From: Paenalcaligenes hominis_A
Lineage (GTDB): Bacteria; Pseudomonadota; Gammaproteobacteria; Burkholderiales; Burkholderiaceae_B
Assembly: GCF_041359055.1 (NCBI RefSeq)
Contig: NZ_JBGJKZ010000001.1
Coordinates: 434,001-498,000 of the forward strand
Direction of reading: 5' to 3'
DNA length: 64,000 nucleotides
Shown: positions 8,387 through 16,220 of the stretch, in pieces
Layout: each line of letters begins with the position of its first letter
Position numbering within the stretch: position 1 is the stretch's first letter
Notes under the pieces: generated by a model
What the model saw: the letters and a program-made list of their open reading frames with translations, nothing else
Databases searched by the model: none
Told to the model about the DNA's origin: nothing
Program-made: the position numbers and the translations under genes

Positions 8387-8848
8387 CTACCTGAATGCAT
8401 CTTGAATCCAATGCAGGGTGTTACCTTCGAAGGCAACCACATCAAACCGACAAAAAGGCGTGTGACCGTCAAAGTATAAATGGGTCCATTGAGGCAGTAA
8501 TTGCTGGGCTAAGCGTTTAATGCGTTGCTGTTTGGCTAGAGAGACGCTGGATCGCGCTCCACCATAATAAGCGTCATGGCGGTAGCGCACCTCAATAAAA
8601 ACCAATGTAGTGAAAGATCGTGCCACAATATCAATTTCCCCGTACATAGAGTGTGTGTTTTTTTCCAATATCACCAAACCCTGTTGCTCTAAGAACGCAG
8701 CGGCTTGGTTTTCTTTGGCAAAACCAATTTTTTGACTTGTGGAAAGACGTGGCGATGTAGTGCGGGGCCGGCGAGCTGTTTTGACTCGCGCTAAGCGTTG
8801 GCGTTGTGCTTCTCGAGCAAGCGCCTCTGGACTGAGATTTTTTTTCAT
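8387..8848 (-). CDS. yraN: UPF0102 protein YraN
   Basis: 153-residue member of the YraN family, an endonuclease-like fold of uncertain function. Family motifs are GFAKENQAAAFLEQQG, MYGEIDIVAR and VFIEVRYR, with acidic residues arranged as in Holliday-junction-resolvase-like nucleases. There is a basic, Arg-rich N-terminal extension of about 40 residues. The frame is open further upstream, but that part is antisense to rsmI. ATG 8848 gives MKKNLSPEAL. Its start codon overlaps the start codon of the divergent rsmI. Confidence 0.88.
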   Translation of the reverse strand: MKKNLSPEALAREAQRQRLARVKTARRPRTTSPRLSTSQKIGFAKENQAAAFLEQQGLVILEKNTHSMYGEIDIVARSFTTLVFIEVRYRHDAYYGGARSSVSLAKQQRIKRLAQQLLPQWTHLYFDGHTPFCRFDVVAFEGNTLHWIQDAFR

Positions 8849-9773
8849 GAGTAGTACTATGCAAACCACAGAACAAGGAATACAGCTTTTGACACGCCTT
8901 GCAGAGCGCGTGCAATCGCAAGCATGGCCTAAACATACGCTATATGTGGTGGCTACGCCTATAGGTAACCTAGGTGATTTCACCCTACGCGGCTGGCATT
9001 GCTTGGGTCTCTGTGATGTGATTGCAGCCGAGGACACGCGTTCCTCGCGTCCACTACTAGAAGCGTGGGGCATCCAAACCCCATTAATTGCCGCACACCG
9101 TCACAACGAGGCTCAGGTGGCTGAGCAGATCGTAGCGCGCCTAGAGCAGGGAGAACGGGTGGCGTTGGTGTCCGATGCGGGGGCACCGGCTGTTAGTGAC
9201 CCAGGCGGGCGTATTGTAAGAGCTGTACGCAAGGCCGGTTATAACGTAGTCGCTATACCAGGGGCTTCGGCAGTGATTACTGCTTTAATGGCTAGTGGTG
9301 TTACTAGCGATGAAAACCCCGCCTTTCTATTTGCTGGGTTTATGCCACCCAAGAGCATGGCACGTAAAAAATGGCTTCAAGACTGGGCTCAAACAGCTGC
9401 GCCGGTTGTAATGTTTGAAAGCCCGCACCGCATTAAAGTCGCTGTAAGCGACATGGCTGCGCTTTTTCCTGAGCGCCACATTACGTTTGCCCGTGAGCTC
9501 ACCAAGCGTTTTGAACATGTTCATACCTGTGCTTTAGCCGAAGCATTGGCTTGGCTTGAGTCAGACAGTTATCACCAGCAAGGCGAGTTTGTACTGATAC
9601 TTCATGCAGAGCCCACCACAGAGCAAACCACGCAACTGGACTCGGCGACACAAAATTGGCTTAAAGCCTTGCTTGAGCATGTATCTTCTCGCGATGCCGT
9701 AAAAGTAGCAGTTAAAGCCACCGGTTTACCCCGTGATTTAATCTATGACTGGGTATTGGCCCACAAAGATTAA
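8847..9773 (+). CDS. rsmI: 16S rRNA (cytidine1402-2'-O)-methyltransferase RsmI
   Basis: Tetrapyrrole-methylase-fold enzyme that 2'-O-methylates C1402 in the ribosomal decoding centre. The signature TLYVVATPIGNLGDFTLRG is followed by AAEDTRSSRPLL and VSDAGAPAVSDPG. The start is uncertain. ATG 8847 and ATG 8859 lack a ribosome site, while TTG 8889 has AAGGAA eight bases upstream. The family usually begins about 10-15 residues before LYVVATP, which would favour the later start. The stop codon (9771-9773) overlaps that of the converging rlpA. Confidence 0.95.
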   Translation: MSSTMQTTEQGIQLLTRLAERVQSQAWPKHTLYVVATPIGNLGDFTLRGWHCLGLCDVIAAEDTRSSRPLLEAWGIQTPLIAAHRHNEAQVAEQIVARLEQGERVALVSDAGAPAVSDPGGRIVRAVRKAGYNVVAIPGASAVITALMASGVTSDENPAFLFAGFMPPKSMARKKWLQDWAQTAAPVVMFESPHRIKVAVSDMAALFPERHITFARELTKRFEHVHTCALAEALAWLESDSYHQQGEFVLILHAEPTTEQTTQLDSATQNWLKALLEHVSSRDAVKVAVKATGLPRDLIYDWVLAHKD

Positions 9774-10735
9774 CGCACAGCCAAGGTAGGCTTGTGACCC
9801 GTTTCAGACTCAATGACTTGGGCTACCGTTAGCGCTTCAGCGCGGCTCGCGTATGGGCCCATCTGTACACGGAATAAATCGCCTGTGGGCTCAATATGGG
9901 CATCTCTGTAGTCTAATGCACCCACATCGCGATTGATTTGTGCAGCAAGCTCGGTGGCGCTTTGAGCATTACGGTAGGCACCAAACTGCAAAAAGACTAA
10001 AGGCAAGCCATTTCCAGCAATAGGCCGCAGTTGGGTAGGAGGATCGGCAGGAGGACGTATTTCTAAGCCAAGGCTAGACTCTGTTTTATTAGGTGAAAGA
10101 CCAGCCAAAAACTGGCCTAAGTCTTCGGGCATATCGGTGGGGCTGGTGTCATCCACATAGCGTCCAGCTCGGATATCATCGTGAGTAATCGCTTCAACAA
10201 TAACAGAGCCGCTGCCGGGGGCAATTAAGCCCAATTTGGCTGCCGCTACATACGATAAATCAATAATACGGTTACTGTGAAAAGGGCCACGATCATTGAT
10301 GCGTACGATAACGGATTGTCCTGTGTGGGGTCGAGTGACTTTGGCATAGCTGGGCAGAGGTAACGTAGGATGAGCCGCTGTCATGGCATACATGTCGTAG
10401 ATTTCACCATTGGCCGTTTTGCGCCCATGGAATTTTTTGCCATACCAAGACGCGGTGCCGGTTTGTCTAAACGGTTGCTCTGCAGAAAGAGGTGTGTAGC
10501 TCCTGCCTAAAACCGTATAAGGACGCATATTAGCAGGAGCATGTGTTTCAATGCGCGGTGTGGCATTGGGAATAGCATGTAGGTTCTTAGGAGTATCTAA
10601 ACCTGGGCCATCGTCTTGGTAGTAGCCACCACCTGTGGTGCTTTTTTGACTTGTTTTAGGGCCGCTAGAGCAGCCCACAAAAATGAGACTGAGAAGAAAG
10701 CAAAAAGAGCAAAGAACAAAAAAACGCGAAGTCAT
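9770..10735 (-). CDS. rlpA: Septal ring lytic transglycosylase RlpA family lipoprotein
   Basis: 321-residue lipoprotein. The N-terminal hydrophobic signal ends at Cys22 (FVGC). A double-psi beta-barrel domain (TASWYGKKFHGRKTANGE to INDRGPF...RIIDLSYVAA) is the RlpA catalytic fold, acting on peptidoglycan strands that lack stem peptides. A C-terminal SPOR domain (LVFLQFGAYRNAQSATELA to the end) would target it to the septum. It overlaps rapZ by 4 bases (ATGA), so the two are probably cotranslated. Its stop overlaps that of rsmI on the other strand in a shared TTAA. Confidence 0.94.
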   Translation of the reverse strand: MTSRFFVLCSFCFLLSLIFVGCSSGPKTSQKSTTGGGYYQDDGPGLDTPKNLHAIPNATPRIETHAPANMRPYTVLGRSYTPLSAEQPFRQTGTASWYGKKFHGRKTANGEIYDMYAMTAAHPTLPLPSYAKVTRPHTGQSVIVRINDRGPFHSNRIIDLSYVAAAKLGLIAPGSGSVIVEAITHDDIRAGRYVDDTSPTDMPEDLGQFLAGLSPNKTESSLGLEIRPPADPPTQLRPIAGNGLPLVFLQFGAYRNAQSATELAAQINRDVGALDYRDAHIEPTGDLFRVQMGPYASRAEALTVAQVIESETGHKPTLAVR

Positions 10736-11610
10736 AGGGGTAAGTTAACAGGGGGCTGATTTCGGTGTCGTATCAATAAAGAAGGATGGTGTGCAAAACG
10801 CAATGCTAACTGTTCTGTTACGTAAACAGAGCGATGCTGCCCACCAGTACAGCCAATAGCTACCGTTAAGTAATTGCGTGTGTCTTGCATATATAAGGGC
10901 AACCAACGCTCTACAAAACTAGCAATGTCATTCACCATATTTTCCACACTTCCAAACTGGGACAGCCACTTTGCTACGGGCTCGTCTTTACCCGTCATGG
11001 GGCGTAGCTCTGGATCGTAATGTGGATTGGGTAGACAGCGCACATCAAAAATAAGGTCGGCGTCACCAGGTGTTCCACGCTTATAAGCAAATGACTCAAA
11101 GGTTAACACCACTGGTGAGCGGTCAATTTGTATCAGGTCGCGTACCCAAGCACGTAGTTGACCGGGAGTTAGGTCACTGGTGTCAATGGTGTGCTCAGAT
11201 TCACGCAACGATGCCATCATGCTACGTTCTGCGTCTATGCATGCTTGTAATGAAGGAGACTGGCCTTCGGTGCGCAAACGATCGGTGAGCGGGTGACGAC
11301 GACGTGACTCAGAGTACCGTTGAGTTAGGGTGTGGTCATTGGCATCTAAGAACAAAACACTGAGTTGGATCGTGTCTTGGGAACGCAGCGTTTGAATGAT
11401 GTCTGGCAACTGGTGTAGATCGCCGGGGGCACGTACATCAATAGCGACGGCCACACGTTCTAGGCCTACTTGGATGGCTCGCTCTACAAAATCGTGTAAA
11501 TAAGGCACAGGCAAATTATCTACACAGGTATAGCCGGTGTCTTCGAGCAGACGTAACGCAACCGATTTTCCCGACCCTGAAATACCAGTAATTAAAACAA
11601 CTTTTAGCAT
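10732..11610 (-). CDS. rapZ: RNase adapter protein RapZ / NTPase
   Basis: 292-residue P-loop protein with Walker A GISGSGKS at residues 9-16. The conserved C-terminal segment (NYLTVAIGCTGGQHRSVYV) binds RNA or glucosamine-6-phosphate in E. coli. RapZ directs RNase E to the sRNA GlmZ and so controls glucosamine-6-phosphate synthase. Whether that circuit exists in betaproteobacteria is not shown by the sequence. It lies between hprK (12 bp gap) and rlpA (overlap) in the usual ptsN-hprK-rapZ order. Confidence 0.95.
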   Translation of the reverse strand: MLKVVLITGISGSGKSVALRLLEDTGYTCVDNLPVPYLHDFVERAIQVGLERVAVAIDVRAPGDLHQLPDIIQTLRSQDTIQLSVLFLDANDHTLTQRYSESRRRHPLTDRLRTEGQSPSLQACIDAERSMMASLRESEHTIDTSDLTPGQLRAWVRDLIQIDRSPVVLTFESFAYKRGTPGDADLIFDVRCLPNPHYDPELRPMTGKDEPVAKWLSQFGSVENMVNDIASFVERWLPLYMQDTRNYLTVAIGCTGGQHRSVYVTEQLALRFAHHPSLLIRHRNQPPVNLPL

Positions 11611-11622
11611 AAGAACCCAATT

Positions 11623-12561
11623 TTACGAGGAGGATGAAGGGGGACTGCTCTCCATCATAGCAAGCGCTTGGCGCTGCATAAATTCCTGCATGGTGTCTAT
11701 ACCACGAATACTTAATATGGTGTTTCGTACCGCGGCCTCTACAAGCACAGCTAGATTACGGCCTGCAGCGACTTGAAGCATTACCTGACGAATCTCAACC
11801 CCCAATACCGTTTGGGTTTGTTGTTGAATGGGTAAACGTTCAAAGCTATCTGCATTAGAGCGCAGCAAGTGCACAATTAAACGTAAAGGCATTTTACGCC
11901 GAACCGAGGTCTCACCAAAAATGGTGCGAATGTCGAGCAAGCCCAAGCCCCGTACTTCGAGCAGGTTTTGAATTAAAGGCGGACAATGACCTTCGATAAT
12001 ATGGGGCGCGGTACGAGACAGTTCAACGGCATCATCGGCCACAAGACCGTGACCGCGCGAAATTAACTCTAAAGCTAATTCGCTCTTGCCTAGCCCGGAT
12101 TCGCCGGTAATCATCACACCCAAGCCTAAAACATCTAAAAAAACGCCATGCATTAAAGTAGAAGGGGCTAAACGTTTAGTTAGGTAGACCCGCAACACAT
12201 CAATGAGTTCCGCGGCATCGCGCTGGGTATTAAGTAGAGGAATATTGTGCTGAGCGCAATAGGCAATGAGTTCGTCTGGAGCTTGACTGATACCTGCAAC
12301 GATTAAGGCAGGCACACCGCCGTCGATGAGCTCAGAAAGATAGTACTGCCGTTTGGCTGAGTCAAATTTGTGGTAGTAATTAAGTTCCTCCACGCCTAAG
12401 ACCTGAATGCGACGTGGATGAATTAAATTGAGATGACCAATTAAGTCTGCTGAGGCCATCCCAACATCTAACTCAATGGTTAGCGCGGCCTGTTCGCCAG
12501 CTAACCATTGAAAATCAAGACGAGTCTGGTTATCGCTAACCAGCTCATGAATGCTCAGCAT
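11623..12561 (-). CDS. hprK: HPr kinase/phosphorylase
   Basis: 312-residue bifunctional kinase/phosphorylase acting on a serine of HPr. The C-terminal catalytic domain has the P-loop GESGLGKS, with the acidic segment ADDAVEL after it and the HprK signature LEVRGLGLLDIRTIFG. The N-terminal half is the HprK-specific domain. It overlaps ptsN by 17 bases and lies upstream of rapZ. In betaproteobacteria with incomplete PTS systems, HprK is thought to control regulation rather than sugar uptake; that role is inferred here. Confidence 0.96.
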   Translation of the reverse strand: MLSIHELVSDNQTRLDFQWLAGEQAALTIELDVGMASADLIGHLNLIHPRRIQVLGVEELNYYHKFDSAKRQYYLSELIDGGVPALIVAGISQAPDELIAYCAQHNIPLLNTQRDAAELIDVLRVYLTKRLAPSTLMHGVFLDVLGLGVMITGESGLGKSELALELISRGHGLVADDAVELSRTAPHIIEGHCPPLIQNLLEVRGLGLLDIRTIFGETSVRRKMPLRLIVHLLRSNADSFERLPIQQQTQTVLGVEIRQVMLQVAAGRNLAVLVEAAVRNTILSIRGIDTMQEFMQRQALAMMESSPPSSSS

Positions 12562-13033
12562 GCGAGTCGTTTCCTATAGAAGTCGTTAAGAGCTGATGAA
12601 TCACAACTGGGTCGGATTCAATTTCTAGCTCATGACGTAACGTGCTATCGGACATTTGGCGTGCAATTTCAGCAAGTAAATCTAAATGAATTTGCGTAGC
12701 GTGTTCGGGGACCAATAAAAAAAATAATAAACGCGCGCTGCGACCATCGCTAGCATCAAAGCGAATGGGCTCGGCCAGTCGCATAAAGGCACCAATCGGG
12801 TCTTTAAGGTCTTTGATACGGCCATGTGGTACAGCAACCTCGTGCCCTAAGGCCGTGGAGCCTAAACGCTCACGTGCAATAAGGCTTTGAAAAATGGCAG
12901 TGCGAGAAATGCCGTGGTGATTTTCAAAGAGTAGGCTGGCTTGTTCAAAAGCGCGTTTTTTACTCGTAACAGCAATATCAAGCACGATATTGGAGGGGGG
13001 GAGTATGCGTGACAGTAAGTTCATAGCTGCCAT
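12545..13033 (-). CDS. ptsN: Nitrogen-PTS EIIA component PtsN
   Basis: EIIA-Ntr domain protein of 162 residues. The phosphorylated histidine is in EVAVPHGRIKDL (His70 counting from ATG 13033). The alternative ATG 13024 (MNLLSRIL) would remove three residues and is equally possible, since neither has a clear ribosome site. PtsN acts in the regulatory PTS chain that links nitrogen and carbon status to potassium transport and other targets. It forms an overlapping operon with hprK and rapZ. A terminator after hpf separates it from hpf. Confidence 0.95.
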   Translation of the reverse strand: MAAMNLLSRILPPSNIVLDIAVTSKKRAFEQASLLFENHHGISRTAIFQSLIARERLGSTALGHEVAVPHGRIKDLKDPIGAFMRLAEPIRFDASDGRSARLLFFLLVPEHATQIHLDLLAEIARQMSDSTLRHELEIESDPVVIHQLLTTSIGNDSHAEHS

Positions 13034-13091
13034 TATAGGGTGATTAATTAACTAGCAATATACACTGACATTTAATACGATGTTAGCGAAA

Positions 13092-13125
13092 TAATAAAGC
13101 CCCGTGCAAAGGTGCTGCGGGGCTT
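13092..13125 (-). terminator. Intrinsic terminator after hpf
   Basis: 8-bp stem AAGCCCCG (13097-13104) with CGGGGCTT (13118-13125). The loop itself can pair GCA with TGC. The minus strand continues with a T-rich TTATTATT. It lies between hpf and ptsN, so ptsN needs its own promoter or read-through. Confidence 0.75.
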
Positions 13126-13171
13126 ATGGTGAGTGTATCACCCTATGGGTGTAGGGTAAAAGTGGTAATAA

Positions 13172-13504
13172 TTAAGCAAAAGAACTTTCAAGCCGTTTGG
13201 GAGCAGTATGATGCGAGGGATGGGCCTGATTTTTTGTTTTGTATTTGATGATTTGGCGTTCGAGCTTATCCGTGAGTAAGTCAATAGCAGCGTAGAGGGA
13301 CTCTTCGGAGTCAGAGCAATGTAAGCTTTTTCCTGTCACAGGCAGGGTGACCTCGGCGGTATGCTTGAGACGTTCGACTGAGAGTATGATTTGTGCTTCG
13401 ACTACGGTATCGAAGTGTTTGTTGAGTCTACCGATTTTATTTTGCACGTAGTCACGAATAGCGGGGGTGACTTCAAGGTTGCGGCCGGTGATATTCAGAA
13501 TCAT
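13172..13504 (-). CDS. hpf: Ribosome hibernation-promoting factor (short HPF)
   Basis: 110-residue HPF/YfiA-type protein that binds the 30S decoding site and promotes 100S dimers in stationary phase. Typical N-terminus MILNITGRNLEVTPAIRDYV, then SVERLKHTAEVTLPV. It lacks the long C-terminal dimerisation domain of long HPF. The frame is open to an ATG at 13534, but AGGAGA sits just before ATG 13504. In many relatives rpoN lies immediately upstream; here the neighbour is lptB and the gap holds no gene. Confidence 0.94.
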   Translation of the reverse strand: MILNITGRNLEVTPAIRDYVQNKIGRLNKHFDTVVEAQIILSVERLKHTAEVTLPVTGKSLHCSDSEESLYAAIDLLTDKLERQIIKYKTKNQAHPSHHTAPKRLESSFA

Positions 13505-13591
13505 AGTTTCTCCTGTGTGTGAATAAAAACGCATAAAAGCGCATAGAAAAGTCGATTTGTAAAACCTCCTTTTTGTTATTTACACAGTTTC

Positions 13592-13597
13592 AGTATA
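13592..13597 (-). promoter_or_regulatory. Possible -10 element for hpf
   Basis: On the minus strand TATACT lies about 90 bp upstream of the hpf start. No convincing -35 hexamer is visible at 16-18 bp, so this is a weak call. No sigma-54 -24/-12 pattern is present. Confidence 0.3.
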
Positions 13598-13689
13598 CCC
13601 AAATTTATTGAAAAAGCTATGAGGAATATCAACCGAAAAAGACTCGCTCACACCTGATTTAATTGTGTTGAAAACCCGATGCGAGTTAC

Positions 13690-14451
13690 TTACATTTTGA
13701 AGTTTTTGCCTAAATAAACTTCTCGTACCGCTTCGTTATGAATAATTTCATTTGGGTGTCCGCTGGTTAGAACAGAACCGTCACTAATAATATAAGCGCG
13801 GTCGCAAATGCCTAGGGTTTCACGAACGTTGTGATCGGTAATTAGCACCCCGATTTGGCGTGATTTTAAAAATTGGACAATGCGTTGAATTTCTATGACT
13901 GCAATAGGGTCCACGCCCGCAAATGGCTCATCTAATAAAATAAAACGAGGGTTAGTGGCAAGCGCTCGGGCAATTTCCACACGACGTCGCTCACCCCCCG
14001 ATAACGATAGGGCGGTATTGTGTCGAATATGATTAATTTGCAGCTCATCGATGAGGTGATTGAGCTGCTCTTCGATTTCCGAACGAGTTAAACCACGGCC
14101 TTTACTATCGCGCTGCAGCTCTAAGACGGCACGTATGTTGTTTTCTACATTTAATCGTCTAAATACGGAAGCGTCTTGGGGCAAGTACGACAAGCCCAAA
14201 TGGGCACGCTGATGCATAGGCATGGTGGTGATGTTCGTACCATCAATTTCGATGCGCCCAGACGCGACTGGCACAATCCCTACAATCATATAGAAACTGG
14301 TGGTTTTACCGGCACCATTGGGGCCAAGTAAGCCAACGACCTCACCGCTTTCTACCTGCAAGCTGACGTCTTTGACTACAGTACGTTTGCCATACGTTTT
14401 ACGTAAACCTACAGCACGTAAACTGCCTTTAGTAATAGGGGAGCTAGCCAT
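13690..14451 (-). CDS. lptB: LPS export ABC transporter ATPase LptB
   Basis: ATPase of the LptB2FG complex that extracts LPS from the inner membrane. Walker A GPNGAGKTT, signature LSGGERRRVEIARAL and Walker B ILLDEPFAGVDP are intact. The C-terminal helix ends in VREVYLGKNFKM. The frame extends to 14475, but ATG 14451 starts two bases after the lptA stop and gives a normal N-terminus (MASSPITKGSLRAVGL). It is the final gene of the kdsD-kdsC-lptC-lptA-lptB block. Confidence 0.97.
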   Translation of the reverse strand: MASSPITKGSLRAVGLRKTYGKRTVVKDVSLQVESGEVVGLLGPNGAGKTTSFYMIVGIVPVASGRIEIDGTNITTMPMHQRAHLGLSYLPQDASVFRRLNVENNIRAVLELQRDSKGRGLTRSEIEEQLNHLIDELQINHIRHNTALSLSGGERRRVEIARALATNPRFILLDEPFAGVDPIAVIEIQRIVQFLKSRQIGVLITDHNVRETLGICDRAYIISDGSVLTSGHPNEIIHNEAVREVYLGKNFKM

Positions 14452-14453
14452 AA

Positions 14454-15017
14454 TTAATGAGACTTTTGTTGACACTCGGCAATGGCACGGTCAATGTGTG
14501 CCCGAGGGCGTGCGACCGATCGCACTCGGTTTTGACCGGAGCCTGAGGGGGCATTGCTAACGGCTTGGTAGGTGTCAGTTTTTTTATTATAGACAACCCG
14601 ATCGCCGCTAATGCTATCAATAGCTGTACCACACACATAGCGCGTGATCACGGCTTTGCCTACGAGGGTAAGCTGTTCAGTCGCACTGTTGTATTCCGCT
14701 TTGTGGCTTTCGCCTTTAATAATTTCAAACTTTTCTGGACTTTCTTGGCGTACAAGTACGTTTGGGCTATTTGAGACGGTTGCTACAGCATGCTGAGCCC
14801 CATCTGCAGTTTCGTTAACCACGATTTTATCTGCTTTGAGATTTAGGTTGCCTCGTGTCAGGATGACATTGCCTACAAAGGTACTGAGACGGTTTATGTC
14901 ATCGTATTCTAACGAGTCGGACAAAATCACTGTGTCAGGATCTGCAGCCTGAGCCCAGGTAGCGGTGCTACCAAAGCTAAGCAAAAGAGTAAGAGAGAGC
15001 AGTAAAGGTTTAATCAT
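14454..15017 (-). CDS. lptA: LPS transport periplasmic bridge protein LptA
   Basis: 187-residue periplasmic protein with a cleavable signal (MIKPLLLSLTLLLSFGSTAT, then WAQAA) and an OstA-like jellyroll (SLEYDDINRLSTFVGNVILTRGNLNL). It forms the bridge that carries LPS from LptC to LptD across the periplasm. The last 35 residues are Arg/Ser-rich and low in similarity to the core fold. The start overlaps the end of lptC by 8 bases. Confidence 0.94.
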   Translation of the reverse strand: MIKPLLLSLTLLLSFGSTATWAQAADPDTVILSDSLEYDDINRLSTFVGNVILTRGNLNLKADKIVVNETADGAQHAVATVSNSPNVLVRQESPEKFEIIKGESHKAEYNSATEQLTLVGKAVITRYVCGTAIDSISGDRVVYNKKTDTYQAVSNAPSGSGQNRVRSVARPRAHIDRAIAECQQKSH

Positions 15018-15612
15018 GGGTAGAGGAGGTCTGTGGCGCAGCAGTAGGGGTCATGATGACGTGAGAATCGCGGTGTACATGTAGCTGCCGAGTGGTATTG
15101 TTGTAAGTCATGCCGGTTCCTTGGAGAGTATGTGAACCGTTTCTAACCACGGCTGGATCATCTGTTTCCATTGTATCTTGATTTGGGTAAAGTACGATAC
15201 GTTCGCTGCGTACTGAAAGCACGTCGCCGTTGGCGTCGGCTTGGCGCTGCAATAATGCATTGCCTACAAGCTGGATGCGGGCCCCATCCTGATCCATGAT
15301 AGCGTTATCGGACTGTGCCGTCATAATAGGATTTTGGATTTGATTAAGGGTGATGATAGCTTCATCTAAGTGGTAGGAGTCGTCATCGGGGTAGTGCAGC
15401 ATATAAGTCCCCTCTAGACGATTGATTGCAATCCCTTCTTCGTTAGTACGCAGCATGACAAAGTTTTGAGCCCATGTGTCAGGCTCATGTGTTTGGCGTC
15501 GAGGCGGATCTAGTGCCACGGTATTTAATGTATAGTTAGCCGCCCACCAAGTGCTTAGTACTAGCAGCACCAACAACAGCAAAGCCACAAGAGAAGGGAG
15601 TCGTTCACGCAT
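15010..15612 (-). CDS. lptC: LPS export system protein LptC
   Basis: 200-residue bitopic inner-membrane protein. One N-terminal membrane helix (about residues 7-26, LPSLVALLLLVLLVLSTWWA) is followed by a periplasmic LptC jellyroll. It receives LPS from LptBFG and passes it to LptA. Overlaps lptA by 8 bases and shares one base with the end of kdsC, so the five genes are tightly coupled. Identity rests on position, topology and fold-like repeats more than on strict motifs. Confidence 0.92.
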   Translation of the reverse strand: MRERLPSLVALLLLVLLVLSTWWAANYTLNTVALDPPRRQTHEPDTWAQNFVMLRTNEEGIAINRLEGTYMLHYPDDDSYHLDEAIITLNQIQNPIMTAQSDNAIMDQDGARIQLVGNALLQRQADANGDVLSVRSERIVLYPNQDTMETDDPAVVRNGSHTLQGTGMTYNNTTRQLHVHRDSHVIMTPTAAPQTSSTHD

Positions 15613-16220
15613 TATTGGGGGCTACCTGTTATTAAGCTAACAGGGGGGCTTTGAGTAAAATAATGCCCTAGGCGTCCCTGTGCCGCCAAAATCAAATCAC
15701 AGCATTTACGAGCAGCACCATAGCCCCCTTCGATATCTGATACCCAGTGGGCCAGTTGACGGATATATTGCGGAGCATTAGGTACGCTAGCTACAAAGCC
15801 TACGCGTTTCATGGCGCTAAGGTCGATGAGATCATCGCCCATAAAACCAATTTGGGTCATATCAAGGTTGTATTGTTGCGCGAGCTGCTGCAACACAACG
15901 GCCTTGTCACGGATGCCTTGGTGGACCTCGTTAATGCCTAGCTCGCTGGCCCGACGCGAAACTATGCCCCCTTGGCGACCTGTAACCATGGCGACGGTAA
16001 TGCCGCATTCTTGGAGCAAACGTAGTCCATAACCGTCGAGCGCATGGAAAGCCTTGAAGCATTCACCTTCTTCGTTATAAAACAAGCGGCCATCAGTTAG
16101 TACGCCATCTACATCAAACACCATTAAACGTACTTTGCGTAGTCGCTCTTGGGTTTCTGCTGCAATAGGTGCGAGCAATAACGATTCGACGGGATGAGGA
16201 ATATAGGTAGATTGACTCAT
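15612..16220 (-). CDS. kdsC: 3-deoxy-D-manno-octulosonate 8-phosphate phosphatase KdsC
   Basis: HAD-family phosphatase of 202 residues that releases Kdo from Kdo-8-phosphate for LPS inner core synthesis. Motif I is LMVFDVDGVLTDGRL, motif II lies in VTGRQGGIVSRRASELGI, and motif IV is GFMGDDLIDLSAM. Like other KdsC it has almost no cap domain. It lies between kdsD and lptC with single-base overlaps. Confidence 0.96.
   Translation of the reverse strand: MSQSTYIPHPVESLLLAPIAAETQERLRKVRLMVFDVDGVLTDGRLFYNEEGECFKAFHALDGYGLRLLQECGITVAMVTGRQGGIVSRRASELGINEVHQGIRDKAVVLQQLAQQYNLDMTQIGFMGDDLIDLSAMKRVGFVASVPNAPQYIRQLAHWVSDIEGGYGAARKCCDLILAAQGRLGHYFTQSPPVSLITGSPQ

Noticed and set aside
13563..13575. Strong AAGGAGG on the minus strand in the hpf leader, considered as the start of a small upstream gene
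   Set aside because: No start codon lies at a suitable distance, and the real hpf start has its own AGGAGA.
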